Made by a program: the position numbers and the translations under genes. Below are positions 9,765 to 18,688 of a DNA stretch of 64,000 bases, in pieces (positions within the stretch are counted from its first letter, which is position 1; each line of letters begins with the position of its first letter). The notes under the pieces are model-generated. The model searched no databases, had not been told where the DNA came from, and saw only the letters and a program-made list of their open reading frames with translations. The DNA comes from Thioclava sp. SK-1 (GTDB taxonomy: Bacteria; Pseudomonadota; Alphaproteobacteria; Rhodobacterales; Rhodobacteraceae). The stretch lies in NCBI RefSeq assembly GCF_001705665.1, contig NZ_MDHA01000028.1:1-64000 (forward strand), read 5' to 3'.

Positions 9765-11203
9765 GCCTGCGCCCCGAAACGCAGTTTCAGATCAGAAAAC
9801 CCTGACCAGCCAAACGCATTGGTACCATCTTTATCTGCCAACCGTGTCAGCAGATACAGATCCTGGCGCTGCTCTGATGGATCCAGATACAGGCGGCATT
9901 GCGATGCGGTGTCCGGGGCCACACGCACCCAGTTCAAAGTTTCGGCCGCATCGGCCGTCAGGCGCGTATGCAATGCCTGTGGCAAAATACCCGGCGCAGT
10001 GGGGCGTTCGGATTTGGGCAGGGCAAGCATCGCATATTCGACCTCTGGACCGTCCTTGTGATACGTACAGATCCCGGCCGAAATTTCGACCGCGCCGGGA
10101 AAGACCAGATCCGGCACGATCGCAGCAGCAATATCTTGTTCCAGCACATGGACCAGCAGCGCATCTGTCCCCTGAATGAACGGAATATCTGCGCGCAGGC
10201 TGCGCATATCCAGCGCCTGCTCCAGCCATTCGCGCCCGACATGGCGCAATTGCCCCTTGCCTGCATACCCATTGGGCAAATGCGCGCCGGTAAGCAGTGG
10301 CGCGGCAACACCGGGCACCCAGGACCAGACGCGCTGCGCCAAAACAGCGGGGCGTGCATCATCACCGATTTTGGGGCGAAAGCGGGGATCTGGATGATCC
10401 GTCGCACAGGCAAGGGTCAAAACGCCCCCGCCCACCCAATGCACCGTGATTTGCAAGCTGACCGGATCGGGACCAAGCGCACGTTCCAATGAAAATCGGT
10501 TCCAACCCGTAGAAAGCTGTGCGGCCTGCAAATCCCACACCGCCAGAACCTGATCACTGTCCAGCCCGGTCAGGGTGACGCTGACCATCCCCTTTGGCGC
10601 GGCGCCTTCTGGATCAAACCAGAGGGCGAGATCGCACAGTCCTGGGCTGGCACTGGCCACGCGTTGCTGCACTTGCATCCCATTTTGCAACGTTACCACG
10701 GGTTGACCGCGTGTTGGTGCAATGATCGGACCGGGCGTGCGATGCTGCACATTCAGCCCATAAACGAAATGTTCCAACCCGCGAAAACTGGCCTGTATCA
10801 GGTCATGTTGCTGACGCAGCAGACCCAATTCACGCATATGGCGCGCCGATACGCGCGATGCAGCTGCATTTTGCTCCAACACGACATCCAACACCCGATC
10901 GCGCAGCGCGGCGATATCGGGCATATCAGCCTGTGGCAGGCAAGGTGGCAAGGCCAGCCCGAACATCTCCTCCCATAGCGCAACAATGTCCTGATGCGCG
11001 GTGTCATTCTCTTGTGTCGGGCGAAGATAGGCGTCGGCATCCAAAGCAACCTGCTCGGGGCGCAGCGACTGGCCATCGCATGTCGTAAAAACAAGCTTCT
11101 GGGTGTCTGGATCCGGTGACATAAGAACAAAAGTGATCCGCGCGTCATCACCATAATGTCGGGCGATTTCACCATCGCGCGTCAAAATTGTAGCCTTCAC
11201 CAT
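9761..11203 (-). CDS. Protein of unknown function in the glycosyltransferase operon
   Basis: About 480 residues, soluble, with no signal peptide or membrane segment. I do not recognise the family with confidence; it has the look of the uncharacterised roseobacter proteins annotated as DUF6212, but that is from memory. Residues ~170-310 are rich in beta-strand-like sequence (for example LCDLALWFDPEGAAPKGMVS and WDLQAAQLSTGWNRFSL), which would fit a carbohydrate-binding beta-sandwich. ATG 11203 is used because GGACGG precedes it; in-frame ATGs at 11233 and 11302 have no Shine-Dalgarno, and the last abuts the upstream terminator. It is the first gene after that terminator and is coupled to the GT2-GT4 gene by an ATGA overlap. 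Confidence 0.75.
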   Translation of the reverse strand: MVKATILTRDGEIARHYGDDARITFVLMSPDPDTQKLVFTTCDGQSLRPEQVALDADAYLRPTQENDTAHQDIVALWEEMFGLALPPCLPQADMPDIAALRDRVLDVVLEQNAAASRVSARHMRELGLLRQQHDLIQASFRGLEHFVYGLNVQHRTPGPIIAPTRGQPVVTLQNGMQVQQRVASASPGLCDLALWFDPEGAAPKGMVSVTLTGLDSDQVLAVWDLQAAQLSTGWNRFSLERALGPDPVSLQITVHWVGGGVLTLACATDHPDPRFRPKIGDDARPAVLAQRVWSWVPGVAAPLLTGAHLPNGYAGKGQLRHVGREWLEQALDMRSLRADIPFIQGTDALLVHVLEQDIAAAIVPDLVFPGAVEISAGICTYHKDGPEVEYAMLALPKSERPTAPGILPQALHTRLTADAAETLNWVRVAPDTASQCRLYLDPSEQRQDLYLLTRLADKDGTNAFGWSGFSDLKLRFGAQA

Positions 11204-11304
11204 AATCCGTCCATTTCTTACTTCGCTCGTCATATTTGCAGACCAGACGGCCTTGGGGGCATATTTTCGGTTCTCAACGCAAAATGCAATGCGATAGACC
11301 AAAA

Positions 11305-11332
11305 CCCCCCTGCAGCCAGGCTGTAGGGGGGG
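11305..11332 (-). terminator. Terminator of the sugar-phosphate transferase gene
   Basis: Minus-strand hairpin CCCCCCTACAG / CTGCAGGGGGG with a five-base loop, followed by TTTT. It sits ~60 bp past the stop of the ExoY-like gene and just before the operon at 11203. Confidence 0.8.
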
Positions 11333-11391
11333 AGGAATTACATGCGTTGATGCATTTACGATTTATCCGCCCCGTATCAACGGGGCCTGGA

Positions 11392-12066
11392 TTACCGTCC
11401 GGTGCGTTTGCACACGATCCCGGCTGTCTTGGCGATCAGCCCGATGTCGCGCCACATGCTCAGACCGCGGTGATAATCATCATCATAGGCCACGCGGCCA
11501 ATGAAGGTGGTAGAGTTGCGACCTTCAACCTGCCACGCACCGGTAATGCCCGGACGCATGTCAAAATAGCTTTCGCCACCTGCGTTGCGATACAGCGCTT
11601 CTTGATCCACCAGGAAGGGGCGTGGACCAACAAAGCTCATATCGCCTTTGATAACGTTGAACACCTGCGGCAGCTCATCCAATGATGTCGCGCGCAAAAA
11701 GCGGCCCACACGGGTGATCCGCGGATCAACGGTCAGCTTTTGGTTCACATGCCATTCATGGGCCAGTTCAGGGCTTTCGTCGCACATTTTCTTCAGTGCC
11801 GCTTCGGCATCCGTCACCATTGTGCGCAGTTTATAGCAGTTAAACACACGGCCATCACGGCCAATGCGCGGCTGTACAAAGAACCCAGAGCCGCCATCGC
11901 GACGCACCAAGAACCAAAGTCCTGCAATCACTGGAAGCAGGATTGGCAGCAAAAGTAGTGCAAGAAAAATATCGAATGGGCGTTTTCCCAGACGACGGTA
12001 GGCAACAGTGCCAAGCCCGTCACGAAGGGCAGTTTGGCGGGATTGTGCGGTCAATGCGAATTTCAT
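11392..12066 (-). CDS. Undecaprenyl-phosphate sugar phosphotransferase (ExoY/WcaJ type)
   Basis: Priming enzyme that transfers a sugar-1-phosphate from a UDP-sugar to undecaprenyl phosphate, starting each repeat unit at the inner membrane. With the start at 12066 (AGGG upstream) it has 224 residues, like ExoY. Near the N-terminus is the family motif KRPFDIFLALLLLPILLPVI (membrane-inserted hairpin), then KLRTMVTDAE, TSLDELPQVFNVIKGDMSFV and GPRPFLVDQE, and near the end the RPGITGAWQVEGRN segment. A longer frame opens at 12171 but lacks a ribosome site. The gene is transcribed alone, with a terminator after it and a 630-bp upstream region before it. Whether glucose or galactose is transferred cannot be told. 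Confidence 0.93.
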   Translation of the reverse strand: MKFALTAQSRQTALRDGLGTVAYRRLGKRPFDIFLALLLLPILLPVIAGLWFLVRRDGGSGFFVQPRIGRDGRVFNCYKLRTMVTDAEAALKKMCDESPELAHEWHVNQKLTVDPRITRVGRFLRATSLDELPQVFNVIKGDMSFVGPRPFLVDQEALYRNAGGESYFDMRPGITGAWQVEGRNSTTFIGRVAYDDDYHRGLSMWRDIGLIAKTAGIVCKRTGR

Positions 12067-12695
12067 CGGGTTTACCCTTTGAGGAAGGAGTGGGCCGAAA
12101 GATGATACGGTTTTTTCTGCATGGGCATTCTGCAATGCAGCATTATGACGAAAGGTTAATGTCTCGTTCACTTAGAAAGGGCTTTTCTCACGGTTTCAAG
12201 GAAGGAAAACCCCCAGTCCCGAAAAATGCAGGATCTTGCCGCTTTATTGTGCGAATATACGCCGATAGCTTAAACGCTTTCCCTGCAATCCTTAGAATTG
12301 GCGATTGTTCAGAAATTTAATACGAATCGTTTCTATAAAGGAAATATCAATGAACGCTATATTTCATTGATATTTTCATCAGAGCCGCCCCATGTTTACG
12401 TCGCGTGACACATATGACCGCTTTATGTCGCAGCCGATCCGCGAAAATGATCATTTTCAAGGCGTATCTTTGACAAAATTTCAGGCAAATCCAATTTACC
12501 CTTGGGATTTGCTTGAAAAACATCCGGGTTCGGCTCAAATAACCCATATGTGAAGGCCTTCGTTAACCTTTTGATGAGGGCATGTGTGCAGTGCAGCATT
12601 AAGGGACCGTATGACGGTGGTTTGGTGCAAATCTGCGACTGCGACATAATTATCTTGGTGGATCACCTGATCCATATTCCGTTAAGGGGGACTAT
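12067..12695. promoter_or_regulatory. Long intergenic region with a perfect 13-bp inverted repeat
   Basis: About 630 bases separate the divergent ExoY-like and VPLPA-CTERM genes, and no convincing gene is present. The region must hold both promoters. The clearest element is an AT-rich inverted repeat, AAATATCAATGAA at 12342-12354 and its complement at 12363-12375, with an 8-base spacer. It could be a regulator operator or the terminator-like hairpin of a small transcript. Neither orientation has a long T-run directly after it, which slightly favours an operator. Confidence 0.5.
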
Positions 12696-13214
12696 ATGAA
12701 TTTTCTGAAAACCATCACAACAGCTGCCGCTGTGACACTGGGCCTGGCGGCCGCCGCACAGGCAGCCACCATTTCGCTAACCAGTTCCACGACCAGCACC
12801 GACACGGCTGACAGCGTCAACATGTCGGGCGTATCCTTTTACACCTATACGTTCAGCTATGATGTCGTCGACAGCGGCTACTACTCCTTTGCCGTTGAAT
12901 CCGACGATATCGATCCCGCAGCTTTCCTGTTTGAAATCAATCCAACAGACGCTGCCAATGACATCGCATTCTATTCGGTAGGCAGCACCGGCGGTAACGA
13001 ATACTTCACCTATTACCTGACAGCCAACAGCACAATCGACCCCGATTACACGCTGTCCGTCAGCGCAGAAAGCGGCCTGTTTGGCACCACGCCGGGTTCG
13101 GTCACTGTGACCGTTTCGCCTGCGCCAATCCCGCTGCCCGCAGGTCTGCCGCTGTTGGCAGGTGCGTTGGGTCTGGGTGGCTTGATCGCGCGTCGTCGTA
13201 AAAAAGCGGCCTGA
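12696..13214 (+). CDS. Secreted VPLPA-CTERM protein, exosortase substrate
   Basis: 172 residues. The N-terminus has a Sec signal peptide (MNFLKTITTAAAVTLGLAAA, cleavage near AQA-AT at ~23). The mature part is acidic, rich in Ser, Thr, Tyr and Asp, with no recognised enzymatic motif. The C-terminus has the three-part exosortase sorting signal: PIPLPAGLPLLAG (motif of the VPLPA type), a hydrophobic helix, and the basic tail ARRRKKAA. AAGGGGGA precedes the ATG. Such proteins are exported by Sec, held by the tail, and cut by the cognate exosortase, here encoded at 16883. It is probably an abundant matrix or surface protein whose gene stands alone between a long promoter region and a terminator. 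Confidence 0.9.
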   Translation: MNFLKTITTAAAVTLGLAAAAQAATISLTSSTTSTDTADSVNMSGVSFYTYTFSYDVVDSGYYSFAVESDDIDPAAFLFEINPTDAANDIAFYSVGSTGGNEYFTYYLTANSTIDPDYTLSVSAESGLFGTTPGSVTVTVSPAPIPLPAGLPLLAGALGLGGLIARRRKKAA

Positions 13215-13267
13215 TCGAAAGATCAGCCCAGGGTGACGACCTAACAAGGTGACACCCTCAACATCGT

Positions 13268-13301
13268 AACGCCGCCCCGTCGCTTTGCGCAGGGCGGCGT
13301 T
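13268..13301 (+). terminator. Probable terminator of the VPLPA-CTERM gene
   Basis: A 10-bp GC-rich stem (AACGCCGCCC / GGGCGGCGTT) with a 14-base loop lies ~55 bp after the stop. The T-run after it is short (GTTTGC), so termination may be incomplete. Confidence 0.6.
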
Positions 13302-13388
13302 TGCATGAATACGGCCTTTAGAGGCCATATTGTTCTGGCCTCCAAAAGGTAGATACGACGTCAAAGACCACATCAACTTAGGCATCTT

Positions 13389-14465
13389 TTACGTCGCAAA
13401 CCGGTTGCGCACCCAAGATACCACAACACCCACAGGTTTGGGTTTGATCATATTGGACAGGACGATACCGATCATCACGCAGATCGGAACCTGCAGCAAA
13501 AACAAGATCAGGTAGCTGGTGGCATTTTCTGACACACCCGAGATCACGGCGAACATGCCGATAAATTTCAACGTGATGCTATGGCTGCAAAATATGACAA
13601 AGATATGCTTTTCCAGATAAAGCAGCCCGCGCTGAAACCAAGAGCCAGAGGTTGCCACAATCATCGCCACACGCCACATCAGGAAGGACATTGCCACGCG
13701 CGGCAGATGATAAAACACCACTTCAAGTACATGCGGCATATCGATTGTGCCCACGACATAGCGCTGTGCCAGCTCATTCCCGACGATCAAAGATCCAATC
13801 AACACCCAGCTTGGCACCCAGCCGCTGCGATGATTGACCGCCAGCATAAGACCGAAGAAGAAGAATGTCGCGATCTGGTTACGGAACAAAATAAATCCAG
13901 TTCCATTATGTTCGGCTGCCAACAGGGCAATCAAAATCACAATGCCCAAGGGCTTGAACCGTTCATAGGCCAGCAAAATTACCGTACTATATAGGCAGAC
14001 CACAAAGACATCGCGCAGGAAATGCAGCGGTCCATTGGCTGGGGTGGCAAACACCCCGGTCAGCCCATTGACCCATGTCATCACCCCCGAAGGTGCGTCA
14101 ATCTGCTGCGGTAAAATCTGATGCCCGACAACCATCAAGATCATCAATGGCAGCGACCAGACAAAAATCGGTATCATCAAGCTTTTGAATTTATGCCGGA
14201 TCAAAGATCCTAATGTTTTGCGCCGCGTGAAAGAGATTGCAAATAACATGCCCGAGAACACGCTCAGCAGCGGCACAGAGGCCCGCCCCAGATGATCCAC
14301 AACCACAGAGTAAAACAGGTGTAGATATTGGTTCACCTCGGCCGAAAGTATCCGATCCCCCCCCGGCCAGACATGATATGTCATCATAAATAAAATGCAT
14401 AGGACACGTGCATTTTTGATTGTTAGGGACGTATCATTATTAAGTCGTATACGCTCAAGCTTCAT
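13389..14465 (-). CDS. Acyltransferase family 3 membrane protein
   Basis: 358 residues with about ten hydrophobic helices. The N-terminal segment ARVLCILFMMTYHVWPGG matches the start of acyltransferase-3 proteins, in which a His at the end of the first helix (here YHVW) is essential. Members transfer acetyl or other acyl groups to sugars of exopolysaccharide, O-antigen or Nod factors at the inner membrane. It lacks the SGNH extension present in the neighbouring 14693-16636 gene. It has its own 5' gap of ~230 bp, so it may be transcribed separately. The acyl group and acceptor are unknown. Confidence 0.8.
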   Translation of the reverse strand: MKLERIRLNNDTSLTIKNARVLCILFMMTYHVWPGGDRILSAEVNQYLHLFYSVVVDHLGRASVPLLSVFSGMLFAISFTRRKTLGSLIRHKFKSLMIPIFVWSLPLMILMVVGHQILPQQIDAPSGVMTWVNGLTGVFATPANGPLHFLRDVFVVCLYSTVILLAYERFKPLGIVILIALLAAEHNGTGFILFRNQIATFFFFGLMLAVNHRSGWVPSWVLIGSLIVGNELAQRYVVGTIDMPHVLEVVFYHLPRVAMSFLMWRVAMIVATSGSWFQRGLLYLEKHIFVIFCSHSITLKFIGMFAVISGVSENATSYLILFLLQVPICVMIGIVLSNMIKPKPVGVVVSWVRNRFAT

Positions 14466-14692
14466 ACGTTTTCCCTTCTGGGATCGACGGAGGAGGTTGG
14501 GTCATATTTAAAGATCAGGGTTGTAACTTCTTGGTTAACATTCGCCTTTAATCCGACAAAGCCAATGCTGCAATTGCACAATGAGCGAAAAGTTGCCTGA
14601 ATTGTTTCTCAAGCAACATGCATTTGCGCATTTTCATGTCACATGCATAAGAGATCAGCAGGATGCCTGTAATTGCCCATCGCATAGGCATT

Positions 14693-16636
14693 TCACATCT
14701 GCTGTTCCAACCTATTGTATATCTGGGCCCATAAATATGGAGCCAAATACGCTGAGCCGCTTTGTGTCAGATGCCCCCAATCGACGGCCGACAGATCCAG
14801 CAAGCTATCCGACACATGCGTCAGACAGCCCTGTGGCGTACACATATGCGCCAGTGGCGAGACATATCCAACATCCTCGGGCACACCCTGCGCAAGCTGC
14901 GTGTCCCAATCATATATATCCTCAAGCAAGCCCAGATCCATGAAGCGTGGAGGGTCGGTATCGAACCGATTGACATAGGCCAACATTTGCTTTTGCAACG
15001 TGCCGTTCCATTGCGGCACGGGTCCGACGATAAGGATAGAACTGTCAGGAACCCGCGATCTGATCTTATTAATCGTCTGATATAAAGCATTTATCTGCGA
15101 TTTTTTTTCGCGCGGCGCATTTGGGGACAGTACCGACCACGATAGAAGAATAAGGTCTGGCTGAACCTGCGCGGCAATGTCCAATCGGCGTGTGTTCAGC
15201 TCAACCAAAGGCGTTTGATCATCCGCCTTGCCACGAATGAAAAACGGTGTGCCATTGCCATCGGTTGTCTGCACGATGCCAATCTCGGGATGGGCCGTGT
15301 CACGCCACGCCGCCAATCCATGATACAGCGCCGCCGCATAGCTGTCGCCCCACAGCATTATCGTGCGCGCCCGCGTATCGCGGCAGCCATTGGCCAACCA
15401 GTCCTCTGGACGAACCGCATGACACTCGCCTTCACGCACAACGGCAGCATAATCGAAATGGTCATATAGATTGTCGATGGCCGCCAGCTGCCCGATTTCC
15501 CCTACATAGTGGAACCGCCCGTCATACCCATCGTTGCGATGTCCCAGCAGCCCTAAGGCTGCAACGGCCGCCAGCCCTCCCCCAGACATCGCAAATATTG
15601 CAGTTGCAGAAATTTTTCTGCGATTGCGGAAGGGCCGTTCAATGTAGCGCCAGCTCAGCCAGGCCAAGACAAAACTGACCCCGCCCAACCCGGCCATAAT
15701 CCACGGGTTCGGCGGCGCGATCAGCGGATAACGATAAAAGGCCAGCAAAGGCTGATGCCATAAATAAGCGCTATAGGATATAAGCCCAATCGCCACAGGC
15801 ACCCGATGCGCCAAGCCCCGCCCCACATGGGTTTTGGGCCCGCAGAACAATACGATCAGCACCGTTCCCAATACCGGCGGCACCGCAGCAAGCCCCGGAA
15901 AGGGCGTCGCATGATCATAGGTAAACATCGGCACGACAATCAAAGCCACCCCGGCCCAGGACAGCCATTGCCCCTGCGCAGATACGACCACCGATGGCCC
16001 GCCCTGCCGCAGATACAGCGCCGCAAGCGCGCCTGCCAACAATTCCCACGCCCGCCCCGGCAACAGGTAGAAGCTGGCCGCCGGCGCAGCGCTGATCCCC
16101 CACTGTGCCACGCCAAAACTGATCACACCCAACACCGCCACAAGACCGATCAAACGGCGCAGACCCAGCCGCCACAGCCCCGCCAACAGCAAGGGGAATA
16201 AAATATAGAACTGTTCCTCAACCGCGAGGCTCCATGTATGCAACAGCGGTTTCAGCTCGGCTTGTGCGGCGAAATAATCGGTTTCATGCCAAAACAGCAG
16301 ATTGGAGGAAAACACCGCCACCGCCACCAGACTTTGGGAAAAATCCTTCAAATCAGCCGGGGTCAACCACAGCCAAGCCAGCGGCAAACAGGCCGCTATC
16401 ATTACAAACAGCGCCGGCAATATCCGCCGCGCCCGGCGTTCGTAAAACCCGATCAGACTATAACGTCCGGCCGCGATGTCTTCGGCCAGAAGGCTGGTGA
16501 TCAAAAACCCGCTGATCACAAAAAATACATCCACCCCGACAAACCCGCCGGGCACCGCGCTGACCCCGGCATGAAATGCCACCACAGGGATCACCGCAAG
16601 ACTACGCAAACCATCAATTTCGGGACGATATTTCAT
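14693..16636 (-). CDS. OafA-type acyltransferase with C-terminal SGNH domain
   Basis: 647 residues in the classical two-part layout. Residues ~1-370 are an acyltransferase-3 membrane domain starting MKYRPEIDGLRSLAVIPVV, with FHAGVSAVPGGFVGVDVFFV carrying the conserved His, and LLHTWSLAVEEQFYILFPLL. Residues ~400-647 form a periplasmic SGNH-hydrolase-like domain with the nucleophile motif IMLWGDSYAAALYHG and a late DWGHLTQSG segment carrying the Asp/His pair. OafA relatives O-acetylate polysaccharide repeat units. It is transcribed leftwards from the gap shared with the exosortase gene at 16883. Confidence 0.92.
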   Translation of the reverse strand: MKYRPEIDGLRSLAVIPVVAFHAGVSAVPGGFVGVDVFFVISGFLITSLLAEDIAAGRYSLIGFYERRARRILPALFVMIAACLPLAWLWLTPADLKDFSQSLVAVAVFSSNLLFWHETDYFAAQAELKPLLHTWSLAVEEQFYILFPLLLAGLWRLGLRRLIGLVAVLGVISFGVAQWGISAAPAASFYLLPGRAWELLAGALAALYLRQGGPSVVVSAQGQWLSWAGVALIVVPMFTYDHATPFPGLAAVPPVLGTVLIVLFCGPKTHVGRGLAHRVPVAIGLISYSAYLWHQPLLAFYRYPLIAPPNPWIMAGLGGVSFVLAWLSWRYIERPFRNRRKISATAIFAMSGGGLAAVAALGLLGHRNDGYDGRFHYVGEIGQLAAIDNLYDHFDYAAVVREGECHAVRPEDWLANGCRDTRARTIMLWGDSYAAALYHGLAAWRDTAHPEIGIVQTTDGNGTPFFIRGKADDQTPLVELNTRRLDIAAQVQPDLILLSWSVLSPNAPREKKSQINALYQTINKIRSRVPDSSILIVGPVPQWNGTLQKQMLAYVNRFDTDPPRFMDLGLLEDIYDWDTQLAQGVPEDVGYVSPLAHMCTPQGCLTHVSDSLLDLSAVDWGHLTQSGSAYLAPYLWAQIYNRLEQQM

Positions 16637-16882
16637 ATACGATCACGCATCGTTGCAAAACAGCAGGGCCAAAGGCGCATCCTGCCAAAGCCTTAAGATG
16701 AACAACTGAAGCAAGATGCAATCAAAGCGTGTAGCCATTTCACCGCTATGCCAAGCAGAATGAGGTGAAGTTACGCGTTGGAGCCGTGGTTTTCGGCTCA
16801 TTTCATCAAATTGTCTTGATTTTAACCGTCAAAACCGGCCTTTGCAGAGTTTGCCTTTGGGATGACACATGATTGAGGTAAC

Positions 16883-18598
16883 ATGGTTGAAAGATTCATG
16901 TGCACCGGCCCAGTCATTCCCCCTTCGGCTTCGGCTTTTTTTCTATCTTTGGCCCCGTATCCTACCTACGGCCCCGTGATGGCGCGATCGCGCCCGAAAG
17001 AACAACGCGATATGAGCGACACCGCAACAGTGCCGGCCCAACGGTCTTTGAGCAATTTTTCCGGACCGTTTTGGTTCTTTCTGGCGACGCTGGCGGCAGG
17101 GATCTATTTCCATGAAGGGCTGAATGCGCTTTTGGCTGCCTGGGCTACGCCGGAATATAGCCACGGCCCCCTGATCCCTGTGCTGTCGGCCTTTATGTTC
17201 TTGCAAGAGCTGAAGGCCGAACCGATCCGGCACGGCCCGGTCAACCGGGTGCCGGGGTTCATCGTGATGGTGGCAGCGGTGCTGCTCGGCGCGCTTGGAA
17301 AATTTTCACAGATCGACGATGTGGTGGCCTATGCCACGATCCTATGGGTTGGGGCGATGCTTTTGATCAGCTTTGGCTGGGCACAAGGGCGGCGGTTTTG
17401 GGTCCCGGTGTTGCATCTGGTCTACATGCTGCCACTGCCCGGGGTGATCTATTATAAACTGTCCACTTTCTTGCAAGGCGTGTCCTCAGAATTGGGGGTG
17501 CTGTTTCTGGGCTGGCTGAATGTGCCGGTGTTTCTGGATGGCAATATCATTGATCTTGGGGTGCTAAAGCTGCATGTGGCCGAAGCCTGTTCCGGCCTAC
17601 GCTACCTGTTCCCGATCATGTCGTTTTCCTATGTATTTGCCGTGCTGTATCGTGGACCAATGTGGCATAAGGCCGTTCTGCTGCTGGCTGCGGCACCAAT
17701 CACCGTGTTGATGAATTCGGTGCGCATCGCGGTTGCGGGCTGGTTGGTGCAATATTTCGGCGAAGCGCATCTGGAAGGGTTTTCGCATTTCTTTGAAGGC
17801 TGGGTGATTTTCATGGCCTCGGTCGTGCTGCTGTTCGTTCTTGCCTGGACCATGTTGAAGCTACAGCGCAGCCCGATGAGTGTGGCCGAAGCCTTGGATC
17901 TGGATTTCTCCAACCTGTGGCCACAGGCGAAACGTCTGGCGTTGGTGGAACCGTCCAAAACCATGATCCTGGCCGCATTGGTGATGGTGCTGGCCGCCGC
18001 CGCCTGGCAGATCCGTCCTGTGCCCACGCCAGAGCCGATCAACCGTGAGCCTTTCGCGCTGTTCCCAACCCAATTGGGCGATTGGCACGGCGCGCCGGCC
18101 GCACGCCTGTCACGCGCGGTGGAGCAGACATTGGGCGCGGATGATTATATCGGGCTGAATTTCACCCGTATGCGGCAAGAGCCCTCGGTCGAACTGTTTT
18201 CCGCCTTTTATGATGATCAAACCAAGGGCGGCACCCATTCGCCAGAAATCTGTCTGCCGTCATCAGGCTGGGAAATTGCCAGCCTGGAACGGGTGGATGT
18301 TGCGCCTCAGCTGGATCTGACTGCACCGTTCCGGTTGAACCGGGCCGTGATCCAAAAAGGCGAAGCGCAGATGCTGGTCTATTATTGGTTTGAAAGCCAC
18401 GGCCGCCATGTGGCGTGGGATTTTGAAGCCAAGCTGATGCTATTGTGGGATGGGTTCACCATTCAGCGCACCGATGGCGGGCTGGTCCGGCTGACCACAG
18501 CTATCGCGCCCGATGAAGGCATGGATCAGGCCGAGGCCCGGCTGCAAAGCATGTTCATCGAAACCATCGCAACCTTACCGCGTTTCATTCCCGACTAA
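16883..18598 (+). CDS. xrtD: Exosortase D (VPLPA-CTERM type) fused to EpsI domain
   Basis: Polytopic inner-membrane cysteine protease/transpeptidase that processes proteins with VPLPA-CTERM tails, fused to an EpsI-type domain. Residues ~55-340 are the exosortase, with the catalytic Cys236 in AEACSGLRYLFPI, Arg281 in NSVRIAVAG and His302 in EGFSHFFEGW. Residues ~360-571 are EpsI-like (FALFPTQLGDWHG, THSPEICLPSSGW). ATG 16883 has GAGGT five bases upstream; an internal ATG at 17012 matches the usual family start but lacks a ribosome site. Two probable substrates are in the window (12696-13214 and 54359-55702). Surrounding polysaccharide genes match the usual exosortase context. Confidence 0.93.
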   Translation: MVERFMCTGPVIPPSASAFFLSLAPYPTYGPVMARSRPKEQRDMSDTATVPAQRSLSNFSGPFWFFLATLAAGIYFHEGLNALLAAWATPEYSHGPLIPVLSAFMFLQELKAEPIRHGPVNRVPGFIVMVAAVLLGALGKFSQIDDVVAYATILWVGAMLLISFGWAQGRRFWVPVLHLVYMLPLPGVIYYKLSTFLQGVSSELGVLFLGWLNVPVFLDGNIIDLGVLKLHVAEACSGLRYLFPIMSFSYVFAVLYRGPMWHKAVLLLAAAPITVLMNSVRIAVAGWLVQYFGEAHLEGFSHFFEGWVIFMASVVLLFVLAWTMLKLQRSPMSVAEALDLDFSNLWPQAKRLALVEPSKTMILAALVMVLAAAAWQIRPVPTPEPINREPFALFPTQLGDWHGAPAARLSRAVEQTLGADDYIGLNFTRMRQEPSVELFSAFYDDQTKGGTHSPEICLPSSGWEIASLERVDVAPQLDLTAPFRLNRAVIQKGEAQMLVYYWFESHGRHVAWDFEAKLMLLWDGFTIQRTDGGLVRLTTAIAPDEGMDQAEARLQSMFIETIATLPRFIPD

Positions 18599-18638
18599 GA
18601 TAATTGCGCCCGTGCAGATGTCTTTGTGCCGGCGATAT

Positions 18639-18686
18639 CTTTGTGATTGGGTCCCAGCGTCGATGCGTTAGCCCCCAATCACAAAG
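18639..18686. terminator. Bidirectional terminator-like inverted repeat
   Basis: CTTTGTGATTGGG (18639-18651) is repeated in inverted form at 18674-18686 with a 22-base loop, exactly between the convergent exosortase and GT61 genes. Confidence 0.65.
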
Positions 18687-18688
18687 GC

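Noticed and set aside
14627-14645. GCATTTGCGCAT motif shared with about 21985
   Set aside because: Only two occurrences, one within a short inverted repeat and one not; too weak to claim an operator.
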